64,000 bases of DNA from Lepidodermella squamata. Lineage: Eukaryota; Gastrotricha. Location: NCBI GenBank assembly GCA_047495785.1, contig JBLDXI010000019.1, forward strand, positions 3,100,001 through 3,164,000, given 5' to 3'. Positions 44,295-55,026 of this stretch are shown here, in pieces (position 1 is the first letter of the stretch; the number at the start of each line of letters is the position of its first letter). A model generated the notes under the pieces. The model was given only the letters and a program-made list of their open reading frames with translations, searched no databases and was not told the origin of the DNA. Position numbers and translations under genes: made by a program.

Positions 44295-44720
44295 ATGGCT
44301 GATAACGCCCATTGCCGATGCGACTTATTGAAGTCGATCATCAAGTCTATGGTACTGATCATTGTCTCAGTTTGCCTCCTATACCTACTTCTTGCATCCC
44401 TGACGTCATTACTTCAACTATGTGCACAACCCGACAGTTCCTCATCCAGTCAAACCAGCTATTCTCGTAAGAAAGTGCTTTATGAAAATGTTGTTTCCAA
44501 AATTTCTCGAATAGATGAAGTCGACACTCTTCCGATGCTGCGCGATTCTCAACGAATATTACCCCTTCTGACACGAACGGCCAAGGTGCACGAAAGACAG
44601 CAATGGATAATGGATCGTCTGGCTAAACCTGTCAACCAAATGCCTCCCGACTTGACTCACCTATTCGACCTTAGAAGATCAGCATCGATCAGATACCACA
44701 GTTATTTTTCGAAGGAGTAA
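44295..44720 (+). CDS. Small TM protein family, member 2
   Basis: Exons 44295-44466 and 44515-44720 give 125 residues. The 48-base intron (GTAAGA...GAATAG) has a length divisible by three and no in-frame stop, so its retention would give a 141-residue form. Family N-terminus MADNAHCRCDLLKS with the CxCD motif, then a TM segment (about 17-44, SVCLLYLLLAS). After a Ser-rich linker exon 2 gives EVDTLPMLRDSQ, a TRTAKVHERQQWIMDRLAKP helix-like block, PPDLTHLF and a basic tail. PPDL-x-x-L matches VPDF and FPDF in members 6 and 7, confirming the exon-2 frame. The function is unknown. A clear TATA box supports an active gene. Confidence 0.7.
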   Translation: MADNAHCRCDLLKSIIKSMVLIIVSVCLLYLLLASLTSLLQLCAQPDSSSSSQTSYSRKKVLYENVVSKISRIDEVDTLPMLRDSQRILPLLTRTAKVHERQQWIMDRLAKPVNQMPPDLTHLFDLRRSASIRYHSYFSKE

Positions 44721-45921
44721 CCTTCTGTAATTAGCGGATAAAAACCCCTATACAGTATCCAGGCTATGCAGTTATCCCTGGGCCTGCAAGCTAGCCTTGA
44801 GGTTGGAATGTGTTTATATGTACCTATGACCTATGATGTATGGTTGCTATAAAGTATAAACACAGAATTCCGCTCACATAGCCCAATCAATGAACTATGT
44901 TACTCTTGAGATTGATATGATGCCAGTTGTTTTTAAGTGTTGAATGAATGATCAGTGATGATCGATCCAGTCTGTCGAACGCCGAGGACTGAGGTGGACT
45001 ACGGACTAAGGCCCGTTTTAATAACAGCACTCCAAGTGGTTCACTGGAAAACGAAATCCTTATGAGCATAAAAAGCGGAGAGTAGTACAGCCTGCATTCT
45101 GCATTCTAGTAACAAAGTCCGCTTCAGCGACGTAGCTGTCTTGCTGTGTACCCCGATCGTTTATGCCCGTTACAAACTGGCCTTGATTGAAGACCTTGGG
45201 TGAAAAGTGATGCTCGACTCGATAAACTGATGCTTACTATTATGGGAACATATTTATGCAAGGGCGCTTTTTAAACATAGAACTATCTACTATCTACAGT
45301 CAGACCTCGCCATTGTAAATTTCATGAGATTCTATCTAGGATCCTGAAGCTGCCAGGGAGTGTATTTTCCAAAATATCGGCAATTGATATCGGCCTGGCC
45401 GAGCTGGAGGAGAAAGAGGGGAGAGGATGATGAGGCTGATACCAACCATTCCACCTGTCAATAAAGCTTTGTATATCTTTTTGAAAATGTAAATCTCTCA
45501 TTGCTGCATTCAGTTTGACCTGTTTTACGCCATTCAAGGGCTTGTTATTTGAATAATTTTATGACACAAATCCTGTCTTATCGTTCGGCGCTGCGGTGCT
45601 GTTCTCCGGCAAAGCTGAATGTGACCAACTTTTTACTCCCGCGATGATTACCTGGCGTTACGTTTAGCAGTTTCCCAACTCATAGGTAAAAATCAGTGCG
45701 TTATTAACCTAAATGATAAAACTATGATTGTAAGTTCGGAATAAAAGAGCGTTTTTCAAAATTGAGTACAGTATTGACATGTGCTTGAAGCAATATGAAG
45801 ACAAGCTAATAAGACAACTCAACGACCCCATATGATCAATTAGGATCACAATTTAACCCGTGGTATAATAAGCCTGATTAAAGACAGCATGGACGTCGTG
45901 AGACAGTAGGGTTCAATATCA

Positions 45922-46312
45922 ATGTCGTTATTTATCGGAGATCACATATGCAACACTCTTTGTGGGTGCGATTTCGTAAAGTTGATCGTAAAATTGATGG
46001 CACTTCTCATTGTTTCAGTGTGCCTTCTGCATTTGCTCATGGTAACATTGGCGTCGTTGCTGCAACTTTATACAGCAGCTGAATCCGACAGTGACTTAGG
46101 TGGCTCAACCGAATATCATCGTGAGAATGACTTATTGCTAATAAAAATGCATTGAAAAAATTGCTTTAATAGGTCAAGGCGAAATATTTCCGACCCTGTA
46201 CGATTTCCAAACATTTTCAAATCTTGTACGGGCAGCTATGATGCACCAAAAACGACGGTGGATAAGAGATCGCCAAGCTAAAACTAGCTGCAATGCATAT
46301 TTCCTGGCTTAA
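45922..46312 (+). CDS. Small TM protein family, member 3
   Basis: Exons 45922-46120 and 46173-46312 (52-base intron), 112 residues. At the position where relatives have TTTATGGCTGA the sequence is TTTATCGGAGA, so the ancestral ATG is lost. Translation would begin at an in-frame ATG 12 bases upstream, adding MSLF. CGCD, the TM core IVSVCLLHLLMV and the exon-2 block FSNLVRAAMMHQKRRWIRDR are well kept. The C-terminus (TSCNAYFLA) is short and lacks the PDF block of members 2, 6 and 7. A TATAATA sequence lies at about 45863. The function is unknown. The changed start could lower expression, but the frame is open throughout. Confidence 0.6.
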
Positions 46313-47068
46313 TGCATCTTTTCAAGCAAGCGCAGTCTTGCTTGAACTTGGTCGGCCATAATAACATAACATATTAGTAATAATAGCTTTTCTAATTTCG
46401 AGCATTTGGCTGTGCGTCTTTAATTAGGCAATCGGCAATCCCTAAGGCAAGCTGAGGATAGAGAGAAAATGTACATTATAACGCACATGTGCCATTGTAA
46501 CACCTGCTGAGTTTGTTTTCTCGCCTCATAGTGCATTGCCTTTTCACTGGTGAATCGTGAATTTTATAGCCCGAGCCTTCCTTCGATGAAAATATTCGAA
46601 ACAGCTAAATAATCGGCTAATAATATTTCTGCGTCATTTGATGAATAAATAGGCCGGAATAAAACATGATGATATCCTTTCTCGATCTGTTCGACCGTTT
46701 TTTATCCCATGTTGTAGATATGTTTTCTCTGTCTAAACGGTTTCTAAAATTCGAAGCATTTCTTTTCCATTCTAAAGCACATGTTCCTGTCTCTAACGTC
46801 ATAGCTGTGTTATGTCTGAGTGACACAATTTAGGCTTAAATTTCGTTGTCATATTTTCATTTTTATGGTAAATGTAAAAAGCAGGAGCTTGCCAGCTGTC
46901 AATCGCATCAATTTTAAGGTGAATTTTTGAAAAAGAGGTGAATAGTGACGTGACCAGTGACATGAGGAAATTGTGAAGATAGCAACGAACAACATCGAGT
47001 CGTCCCTAGATCATGAACCCAGGCAATTATTTCATGTCGCCTTATTTACATGACAGTGTGACGCGAAA
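46313..47068. other. Intergenic spacer in the array
   Basis: No gene or clear repeat. The other spacers of the array (44721-45921, 47475-49237, 49754-50833, 51176-53086, 53496-55026) likewise show no supported gene apart from the separately listed elements. They contain only short chance frames, such as 45322-45537 minus and 47719-48126. Confidence 0.35.
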
Positions 47069-47113
47069 ATGTATATAAAAGGGCCTGATTTTCCATCGGA
47101 TATTATCTTATTT

Positions 47114-47474
47114 ATGGCTGATAAAGCTACTTGCGGATGCGACTTGGTGAAGTCTGTCGTTAAGTCGATGGCTCTTCTCATTGTTTCAGTTTGCCTACTG
47201 TATTTGATCCTGGCGTTAATAGCGTCATTGCTTCAACTGTTTTTAGCCGCAAAACCAGAAACTGCCTAGGCTCGACCGAATATTTTCGTAAGGATGCGTC
47301 ATAATTAAAATATGCCTTGGTCAAATTGCTTCAATAGGTATAGGCGAAACACATCCGACGTTGCTCGATTTCCAAACATATTCCGATCTAGCGCGGGCAG
47401 CTAAGAATCAACGCTTAAAACGGTGGATACAGGGTCATCGCGTGAACTTGGCTACTATTCCAAGCTCTCCCTAA
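47114..47474 (+). pseudogene. Small TM protein family, member 4, damaged
   Basis: The ATG at 47114 follows TATAAAA at 47074. Exon 1 is intact through the TM segment (SVCLLYLILALIASLLQL) but ends in an in-frame TAG at 47267. Compared with member 3 (GACTTAGGTGGCTCAACCGA), two bases are missing just after that point. The splice donor (TTTTC then GTAAG at 47288), the acceptor at 47337 and exon 2 (47338-47474, with THPTLLDFQTYSDLARAAK and RWIQGHR) are all still present and open. This is either a recent pseudogene or a gene making only a 51-residue TM peptide. The reading frame starting at 47069 lies upstream of the TATA box and is not used here. Confidence 0.6.
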
Positions 47475-49237
47475 TAAATATGCTTACTGCGCATGGGGAA
47501 TGAACATGTAGCCGATGAATCTTCGAATTCAAGGCATTTTGTTCACTTTATGCTGCTTAATCGAATCTTGTTACGGAATGCTTCTTATAAAGGCAAATAA
47601 ATATAACCGAAATCGGACCTCTAGACCATGGTTGGTCCTGAGCAGTGCGCTAAATATGATCTTCGTACAAAAGGGCACTTCCAGGCCTTAGTTTAATGAA
47701 AAAAGCCACCCCCTTCCTGTGATTTTTCCGGCTATCCAATTTGGTCTTTCGAACTGGGGGTACGATAGCCCTTCCCCCGGTACTTCGCACACAGGTCCTG
47801 AGTTTAATGTTTATTCTCCGACGATTTTTCGCCTCCAGATGTCGAGTTGGCGAGTATGGAGAAGAATTTTACAATTGTTGTATAATCTGGCCATGCGGTC
47901 TTGCGATAACAACGTCGTGTACAATGAATCGATTTTCAGTCATTCCAGATAATACCCTACAACAGTACCGAAAACGACCAGAATACGTAGTACAGGGGGA
48001 ATGGAGGGTACTGACATGAAAACTCGAAACACGAAACATCCACGAGCGGGACGCTATACGCCACAGCGTTTCTATAGCGATGCGGCGTGGAATTGAAGCT
48101 GTTTTCTGTTTTTGCGTCTTATTCAACTAGTCAACCATTTTATTGAATTCAAGTCCTTATTTAAGCGATGTAAGCCTGTTTCTAGATGATGTTTAACGAA
48201 AGAACCAAGCAGTTAGGGCAGCTGAAAACAATTAGGTCTAATTCTTTTTGGCATCGGCAAAATCTTAGCAAAATGAGGTTTCATTCTATTATTATCCTAT
48301 GGCCTAGCTAATTGATGAACCGCGAAATCAATGATATACGCCAATTGATTGATAGACTGCAGTGAGACGACAGGAGGCAGGGTGGCAATTTTCGATACAG
48401 AAACGCCAAACGCAATACTTCTCAACTCCTTGGTTCGATAAAAAGACACCTCAATCGAAGGACAAAAAGTACTCTCGATTTTTTAAATTATCTCCGCTTA
48501 GTAAACTACAATGAAAGCCCTACTTCAAAATCAGATGCTAGTTGTGAAAAACTTCGGTAATAAGGGTATTCGAGAATTCGAAGCAGAGGGGCCGTCTTGC
48601 GATCAAAGCCGAAGAAGCGTTGAATTTTCAATTTTCCCATTCGCTCTCATCATGGATCGATGTTTAATTATGCTTTTTCTACCGTGTTCTTGCAGCAAAG
48701 CTATCATCCATTTCATTGGCAATCTATGAGTCAGGGAAATTTGTATGGGATCAAGTAGATTATTGCCTCGGAAAATCATGGCTAGAAATCGATTCATTAA
48801 ACCGGTTGGAATTTACCTTGAGTTCAGGTTTCAAATTCACCAAACAATTTTACTGAGCTTGTTCGTTTTAATTAGATGGGCTAGCATAAGTGTAACTAAT
48901 TTAATAGCGCGCGAACTGATTCACATGGATTGAGTTCATGGCACATTTGACGGAACATTGAATTTTAGGCGATAGTTAATTACGTTATCCTCATTCTGTT
49001 CTGCAATTTCTGACCTAATTCATCAACAAATGGAAAAATGAACATTTCTATCATCTGGAATGTCGTTTGATATATGAACTGCACAATAATTCTGTCAATT
49101 TTATCTCATCACAGCCCCGATCCGAGAGCTAAGTAATTAAAAAGACTGGCTAATTGGTCTGTGACATGAGTGTAGATTCAAAGAGCTCATTTTTGCATGA
49201 ATAAAATCAAATAGCAAATTTTACATTCCTATCATAA

Positions 49238-49753
49238 ATGCTGGTCAATTTTCACTCAACTGCTTTTGTAATAGCCGCACTGCTGCATGTTTGCCAGGCC
49301 GTCGAAGCTGTTGATAACCGAAAACTTCTACGATTTTCAATGGGAATGGCCCCAAGCAACAAACATCTCACCTGGTCAGCCACAGCCAACAAAATCGAAC
49401 TAATGACACAGAAACATTTTCGGGAACTGACAAAACCCGATTTAAGTGAGTTATAGACGATATTACATAACTTTCATTTCTAAATTATAACGTTTAGGGA
49501 ATCCTATCAAAAATTAGGGAATCAGCCCTCTAATAAAATTCGAAGTCAAATGTTAACAATTTCTAATTTTTCAGGGTTGCTGGCGCTGAAAATGATTGAA
49601 ACCAATGACATTGGCGGGTTACAGGAGCTTATGGCCTTCTCACGTGAGGAAAAGCGGAAGCGTAAAGCTGCCGAGTGTTTCGAACGTTTTGGCGGCCAAG
49701 AAGCCCGCAGTGTCCCATTGATTACAGTGCTCTGTGCTTCGTCAACTAATTGA
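49238..49753 (+). CDS. Two-exon small secreted protein inside the array
   Basis: Exons 49238-49445 and 49575-49753, phase-1 intron (GTGAGT donor, TTTTTCAG acceptor), 128 residues. It starts with a signal peptide (FHSTAFVIAALLHVCQAVEA), then a basic, Met- and Lys-rich chain. It has no TM segment and is not related to the small-TM family around it. Its exon pattern (signal-peptide exon, phase-1 intron, charged second exon) resembles the secreted gene at 36784, but I see no sequence match. Apart from the signal-peptide Cys there is a single mid-chain Cys and one near the C-terminus (LITVLCASSTN). The function is unknown. Confidence 0.5.
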
Positions 49754-50833
49754 AGATTTCCATGACATTGATATATCGAATATCAAAAACCGGTCGAAAA
49801 CCTCTCGTTTACTCTCCTAACTCCGGAATTCGGAGCCCTGAACTTTCAAATTGCCTTTACCGTTTGCATTGTTCAGTTAAACACGACGGTCAAATCTTAG
49901 TTACATAGTTATCCCACGAGAAAAATAGTGTAAATCTCTGGCAGACATTCGAGTTAGAATGCTTTCCTTCCTTGAATTCGCACCCAATTTGTTGTATACA
50001 TCAACTTCATGCGATTAAATTCGAATCATTTTCCTGCCGATCTTATTATTTTGTTTAAAGGTAATTGCTGTCTTGCTGTGTCACGGCTGTTCAATTGCAT
50101 GTTTTCACGAATTCCGTCTGTACGTTGATTTCTTGGACATGGTCCACGTCCGCATTATTTCAACCTCAAACTGTGAATAAGGACATGTTAAACTAATTGG
50201 AATGAACAAGACGAAAAGTTATTCTTGAAAAATATGATAACAATGACGCATACTTGATTCAAACTGGACATCTGCTGAAACGGGACAGCTCGAAGTTCCC
50301 GGATTAAGAAAGGCGACAGACATGTACAAGGGATACGGGATATGATGTCCAATGTAAATCACCCGATTCACAGGGAGATCACGTATGTTCAATCGACTTC
50401 TCCCAATTTGAATTTGCCAATTTGCGGATAGCTCTCACTTTAACTCAGACTTGATTAAAGCTGTCATGAGTCATGAAAGAGATGGAATTTAACGGTGTTT
50501 TAGCTTACCTGCAGCAATTTATCCTTACGTCCATGACGCTCAAACCTGTTGCTTCGCCAATTAAGTATGTTAATGAAATTTCGTCTGTCAAACTTCACGT
50601 CGTCACTTTCGAGTCGAAATTTTAAATAGTCAAATGTAAATAATGACATTGATTGACATCAAATTAATTACGAGGTCAGAAAAGGAGACATTTTGCAATA
50701 TCGTTGAATCAAGTTGAGAAACGTATGACTCAGCGTCTCTAATTCATCAAGGATATTAGTTTGTAATTGTTGTAATTGTGCCACATCATACATTACTGCT
50801 TTTAAAGTCTAACTCTTAACTAGTTTCTCAGTA

Positions 50834-51175
50834 ATGGCTGAAAACGCTTTGTGTGGATGCGACTTGATCAAGGCCATTGTGAAATCGATTTCACTTCTTA
50901 TCGCTTCAGTTTGCCTACTGTACTTAGTCCTGGCTGCTGTTGCATCATTATTAGAAACGCTTACAACAGATGAATCCGAAAGAAATCCGGCCTTGCAAGC
51001 CAGATATTTCCACATTCACGAAACAATGCATGATTTTGAAACTGCCTCCCATCTGGTACGGGAAGCCGAGAATCACCAACTGAGACGAAGGATACGCAAT
51101 CACTGGGCTGAACCTGAACTCGGCTTCAAACCAATTGTTCCTGATTTCATTAGTCTGTTAAAACGAGGAAAATGA
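50834..51175 (+). CDS. Small TM protein family, member 6 position, intronless copy
   Basis: A single uninterrupted frame of 113 residues. MAENALCGCDLIKA, then the TM segment (SVCLLYLVLAAVASLL), then the linker ending in ARYF. The exon-2 equivalent follows at once: HIHETMHDFETASHLVREAE, HQLRRRIRNHWAEPEL and VPDFISLLKRGK. The join falls exactly where relatives have their 48-54-base phase-1 intron, so the intron has been removed without a scar. No TATAAAA is seen, and the nearest match is TTTTAAAG at about 50798. A poly(A)-like AATAAA lies at 51292. The frame is intact and the C-terminal PDF block matches members 2 and 7. The function is unknown. Confidence 0.65.
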   Translation: MAENALCGCDLIKAIVKSISLLIASVCLLYLVLAAVASLLETLTTDESERNPALQARYFHIHETMHDFETASHLVREAENHQLRRRIRNHWAEPELGFKPIVPDFISLLKRGK

Positions 51176-52608
51176 AGCTGAATTCAAAGGTATTCTTTCG
51201 TTGGCGTCGAATCGGCCATTCTAACTTCATCAGCTACGAACTATGGCTTAATTTGAGTAAAACCTCCGTTGGCTCTGTTGACAGATTGTTTAATAAATTG
51301 CTTTACAACTGACAAAGATATATTTTCAACTCATAAGCGACATGATTCATCCGTTCAAAAATAGTGTTCTTTTCAAACTATCCATAATCTTGGTGAATGG
51401 TAAAATTAATCGACCTTTACCGCCAGTTAGGAGCTTGAACCATCCCGGACCTATGAATAAGGAATATGTGTTAACGCACTCATTTTTGTATATTCTCAAC
51501 TTAATTCAAGTTTCTGTTCCATCAATCTGGAATCTGGACTTCCCGACGACGTCTGTCACGAAATGCGAGGCACGTATATTTTGACGCAACTAAGTTAATT
51601 ATACCTCATTACTAAACGGATGACAGCTGGGAGTGCCACTCAAATACAGTAATTTTTTTGTTCCCAACAATCTCTTTAGAGGTTCTAAAATTCCAAACAA
51701 GCAGAAAAAGTCTGCTGCGAGTCCGAGCTCCATGAAACAAAGAGTGTGACGAATTAATTGATTGAATTATTTGCCGTGTTCAAGGAGACGTCGAGGGGAT
51801 CGCCGTTTCGAAATGCTTCAATAAACGAGCTGTCAATAACCGAATGATGTAACAATTCTTAAGGAACTGTCAGCCTCCAATTGACACATTTCTTCATAAT
51901 TCCCATCTATTCTCATCAGGTTTCAAATTATTTTTTAATCATTCTCGAATGCGCGATCTGGCTTTTCGCTCGTAATTAATGAGTATTTCGAAAATAAATA
52001 GATGAAAGCTTAAGTCGGATAAAAACGAGCGGATAGACGGAATCAGCTATTTTTCGCTCTCATTGTGCTATGTTTAGTGATAATTACTATTATTTGCTCT
52101 CATAGCCGAGCGGTACTCAAACTTTTTAGCCAGAGGACCGAAGTTATGATCCGCGATTACACGGCCGCGGGTAACAAGCCGAATAATAGCGTCTAACAAG
52201 CGTATAATCGCTGCCCTTCCTATCGCGAGCCTCCTCAACAGCCAATAATTAGGAAAACTCGCTGAAGAATTTCGCAAAGGACCCAGAAAGCTTGAGTAAT
52301 GCTCTATGTAAAGGTAAACGCTCCTACTTCTGCATAATTTCTGACGACACTTCATTCTTGGATGCACTCTATCATGGCCATCGATGCCAACCAAATGAGC
52401 ATTTAACTAGAAGCCAAAAAATTAACTTGAAAATGAGTGCTCATTTGTCGAACAATTCCTCATCGTTGCGCACAAGTCAAAAATTTAAAATTATGCAAGT
52501 TAGGATACCACCCTCCCCCCTCTTCACGGGGTCCATCTTTCGTGAGAAGCGCAAGCGAGCCAAGCCGAGAAAATTTTAGTTAGAATAGCTGAATTTACTG
52601 GATCAGAG

Positions 52609-52758
52609 TAGGCTTATAATTCTCACTACCTTTGATAACCTGCTTTTTTGAGGACATTGAGGATGAAATTGAGCGAAATTTGAATATAGCGCTCAATCTC
52701 ATCAATCGTTTGCCCTCAAAAAAGCTGGTTATCAAAGGTAGTGAGAATTATAAGCCTA
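52609..52758. repeat. 150-bp foldback repeat
   Basis: Arms GGCTTATAATTCTCACTACC (from 52611) continuing through TTTGATAACC and GCTTTTTTGAGG pair with the segment ending at 52758. The first 43 bases pair almost perfectly and weaker pairing continues inward. It would form a long hairpin if transcribed. No coding content. Confidence 0.75.
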
Positions 52759-53086
52759 ATCTCATGCTAAGTTCATGCTAACCGAAAAATTGAAAAACTT
52801 CTAGGGCACTGAACCTACCCGTTGGGGAGACGCTGGTTAGGCGCACGTGCTCATAACTGAGGACAACGTTAAAGCTACAAGTATTGCCTCATCAGGTCGC
52901 AATAGGAAACAGTTGAATGAAATTGATACGACGTAAGGATGTTTACGTGACAACTCACAAAGTCCCTTGATTGTTAACGAGACACTAATTTATACATGGG
53001 TTGTGATTTCAGTTTGCTTATTCATTTGAGCTTGTGACGCTAAAGTTTACAGTAACCATCTGATTTCTCATCAATTAATCACGTTC

Positions 53087-53495
53087 ATGGCTGGCAATAA
53101 TCGTTGTCGATGCGACTTGGCAAAGTCCGTCGTCAAATCGTTGGGACTTCTCATCGTTTCAGTCTGCCTTCTGTACGTGATGTTGGCATTCGTGGCGTCT
53201 TTGATTCAACTATATACAGCAGCGAGTACCAATAATGATACAACAAGCGCAGCAACATATTCTCTTAAAGACGCGTTAAGTAAGGAGACGAACAATTTGC
53301 TAACAGCATCTATTGAATATTAGTGTAGGCGAAACGGTCCCGATTTTGCATGGCCCTCGATCGTTTTCCAACCTGGTTAAGGGAGTTGGCAGGCATCAAT
53401 TAAATCAATGGATACGAGATCGCCCGGATAAATTTCGCTTCAATTCAATGTTTCCTGACTTCAGCAATCTATCTAAACAAGAAACGTTGACATGA
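53087..53495 (+). pseudogene. Small TM protein family, member 7, splice-damaged
   Basis: Exon 1 is typical: MAGNNRCRCDLAKS, TM SVCLLYVMLAFVASL, linker ending TYS. At the ancestral donor site GTAAG reads TTAAAG. A downstream GTAAGG (53279) could serve as a new donor in phase 1. At the acceptor, sequence after ATTAG is one base shorter than in member 4 (TGTAGGCG versus GTATAGGCG). The well-kept exon 2 (VGETVPILHG, SFSNLVKG, QWIRDRPDK, FPDFSNLSK, to 53495) is therefore out of phase. I found no GT-AG pair that joins the two frames. It is a pseudogene, a gene with non-standard splicing, or a one-base sequence error. Unspliced, it would encode a 78-residue TM protein. Confidence 0.55.
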
Positions 53496-55026
53496 ATCCA
53501 ATGAATCAATGTTGGTTGTGATATCTGCTCAGTCATTATCTCTGTTGATTATTATATTGCATCATACCGCGAACTATTAAATATATATATGTATATATGA
53601 TGTGCATGTATATTCGATTATAAGATGTTAGGTTTCTTGGCAAAAACGATAACATCGCTTATAGCATATATCATGAATTACTCCGGTGAAGGCTTCGGGA
53701 CGGATGGACGTGCATGTGTTTAGTTTTCTCGACTTGGAGCCAACAGCTGAACCTGAGCCTTGGTTAACACGTTTGAGCCAAAGCTGAAAAGGTGTGTGCG
53801 ATATAAAAGGCCCGTCTCATTCTGGTAGACCAGAGAGCGACACGGAAAACGATTAATGTCACGTGTAGACCTGGCTTGCGTTACGACGTCGCTGCCAGAC
53901 TTCGGTGGTGAGAAAAACACATGTAAGATTGCAATCTCTCAAGACATTAGCAGCGACACAGCTAATTTGGAACTCTTTGTCCGAAGCAAATCACTAGTTT
54001 CTTGTTCAAAATGCTTAACAAAATAGTATTTTCTCAGATTAGGAAAGCGAAAAATTCAGTCGAACATTTACCGTCTGGCGGGAATTCACGATGTATACAT
54101 TTTTGGAGCTAGAGGGCAATTGCACACAAAAATACCCGATTACCCGTCAGGATTTTCGTGGCACCGCAGAGGACGGGAAATCGGGGTTCCACTTTATTTA
54201 ATAACAATTCAAAGGACGATTTTGGTTACCGGTGAACATCTGAATTCTAAGGTGTTTGCAAGCTTTATATTATTATTTCCAACATCAGCTTTCGTTTTCG
54301 TCATTTCGCAATTTCTTATGCCAAACATGTTTCCTCGAGTATGCTCTAATTCAGAGCCCTTGCGGAGAATAATTTCATGACTGTTTCTAAAATTAGCTAC
54401 TAAGTGGAGACGGATTGAGACCATATTATCTTTAACGCCGTTGAAAATTGAAAAATTCGGGTTCAGCGTAGGAAACACAAAAAGGACAGCTTGATTAAAG
54501 CTGTACTGAAACGCGATGTACCGCAAAAAATGACAACATTAGTAGAAGGTTACGTCAGTAAAAATGTCTGATTTTAGCTTCGCATCGTCAGTTAAGAGGG
54601 AATAAGTGATTGATTGCTATGTGAGGATGTAACTTGTCCTCGTCTCATCTGTCGATCTTCGGAACTTGCAGAGACCCAAGTACGAAAACCTTATTTGTCA
54701 GGCTTAGTAAGTGGCGGGAAATGAACCCATTATGGGCCGAAGGGGTTTCAAATTGGGCCAATCAGTTATGACATTTCTCGGCGGCCATAAATGAATACGA
54801 AGAAATCGGGACTAACGTGGAGAAACACCAAACTAGTTGCTTTATGGTTGTTTTGAGCGGTTCATATTTCAAGGTTGACCTACCACACGTCTGTCCTTTA
54901 AGCTGCATACAGTTGTGCTGACTACTGACGACAGTTTGTTTTCCAATATCAAGTTTTCAATCAATACAATAAGGTGTAGCAAAAGTCTCTGACCTGCAGT
55001 CTAAAATCTCATAATTTATCGTAAGG

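Noticed and set aside
47069-47113. Start of small-TM member 4 at 47069
   Set aside because: It lies upstream of the TATA box at 47074, and the family start MAD is at 47114.
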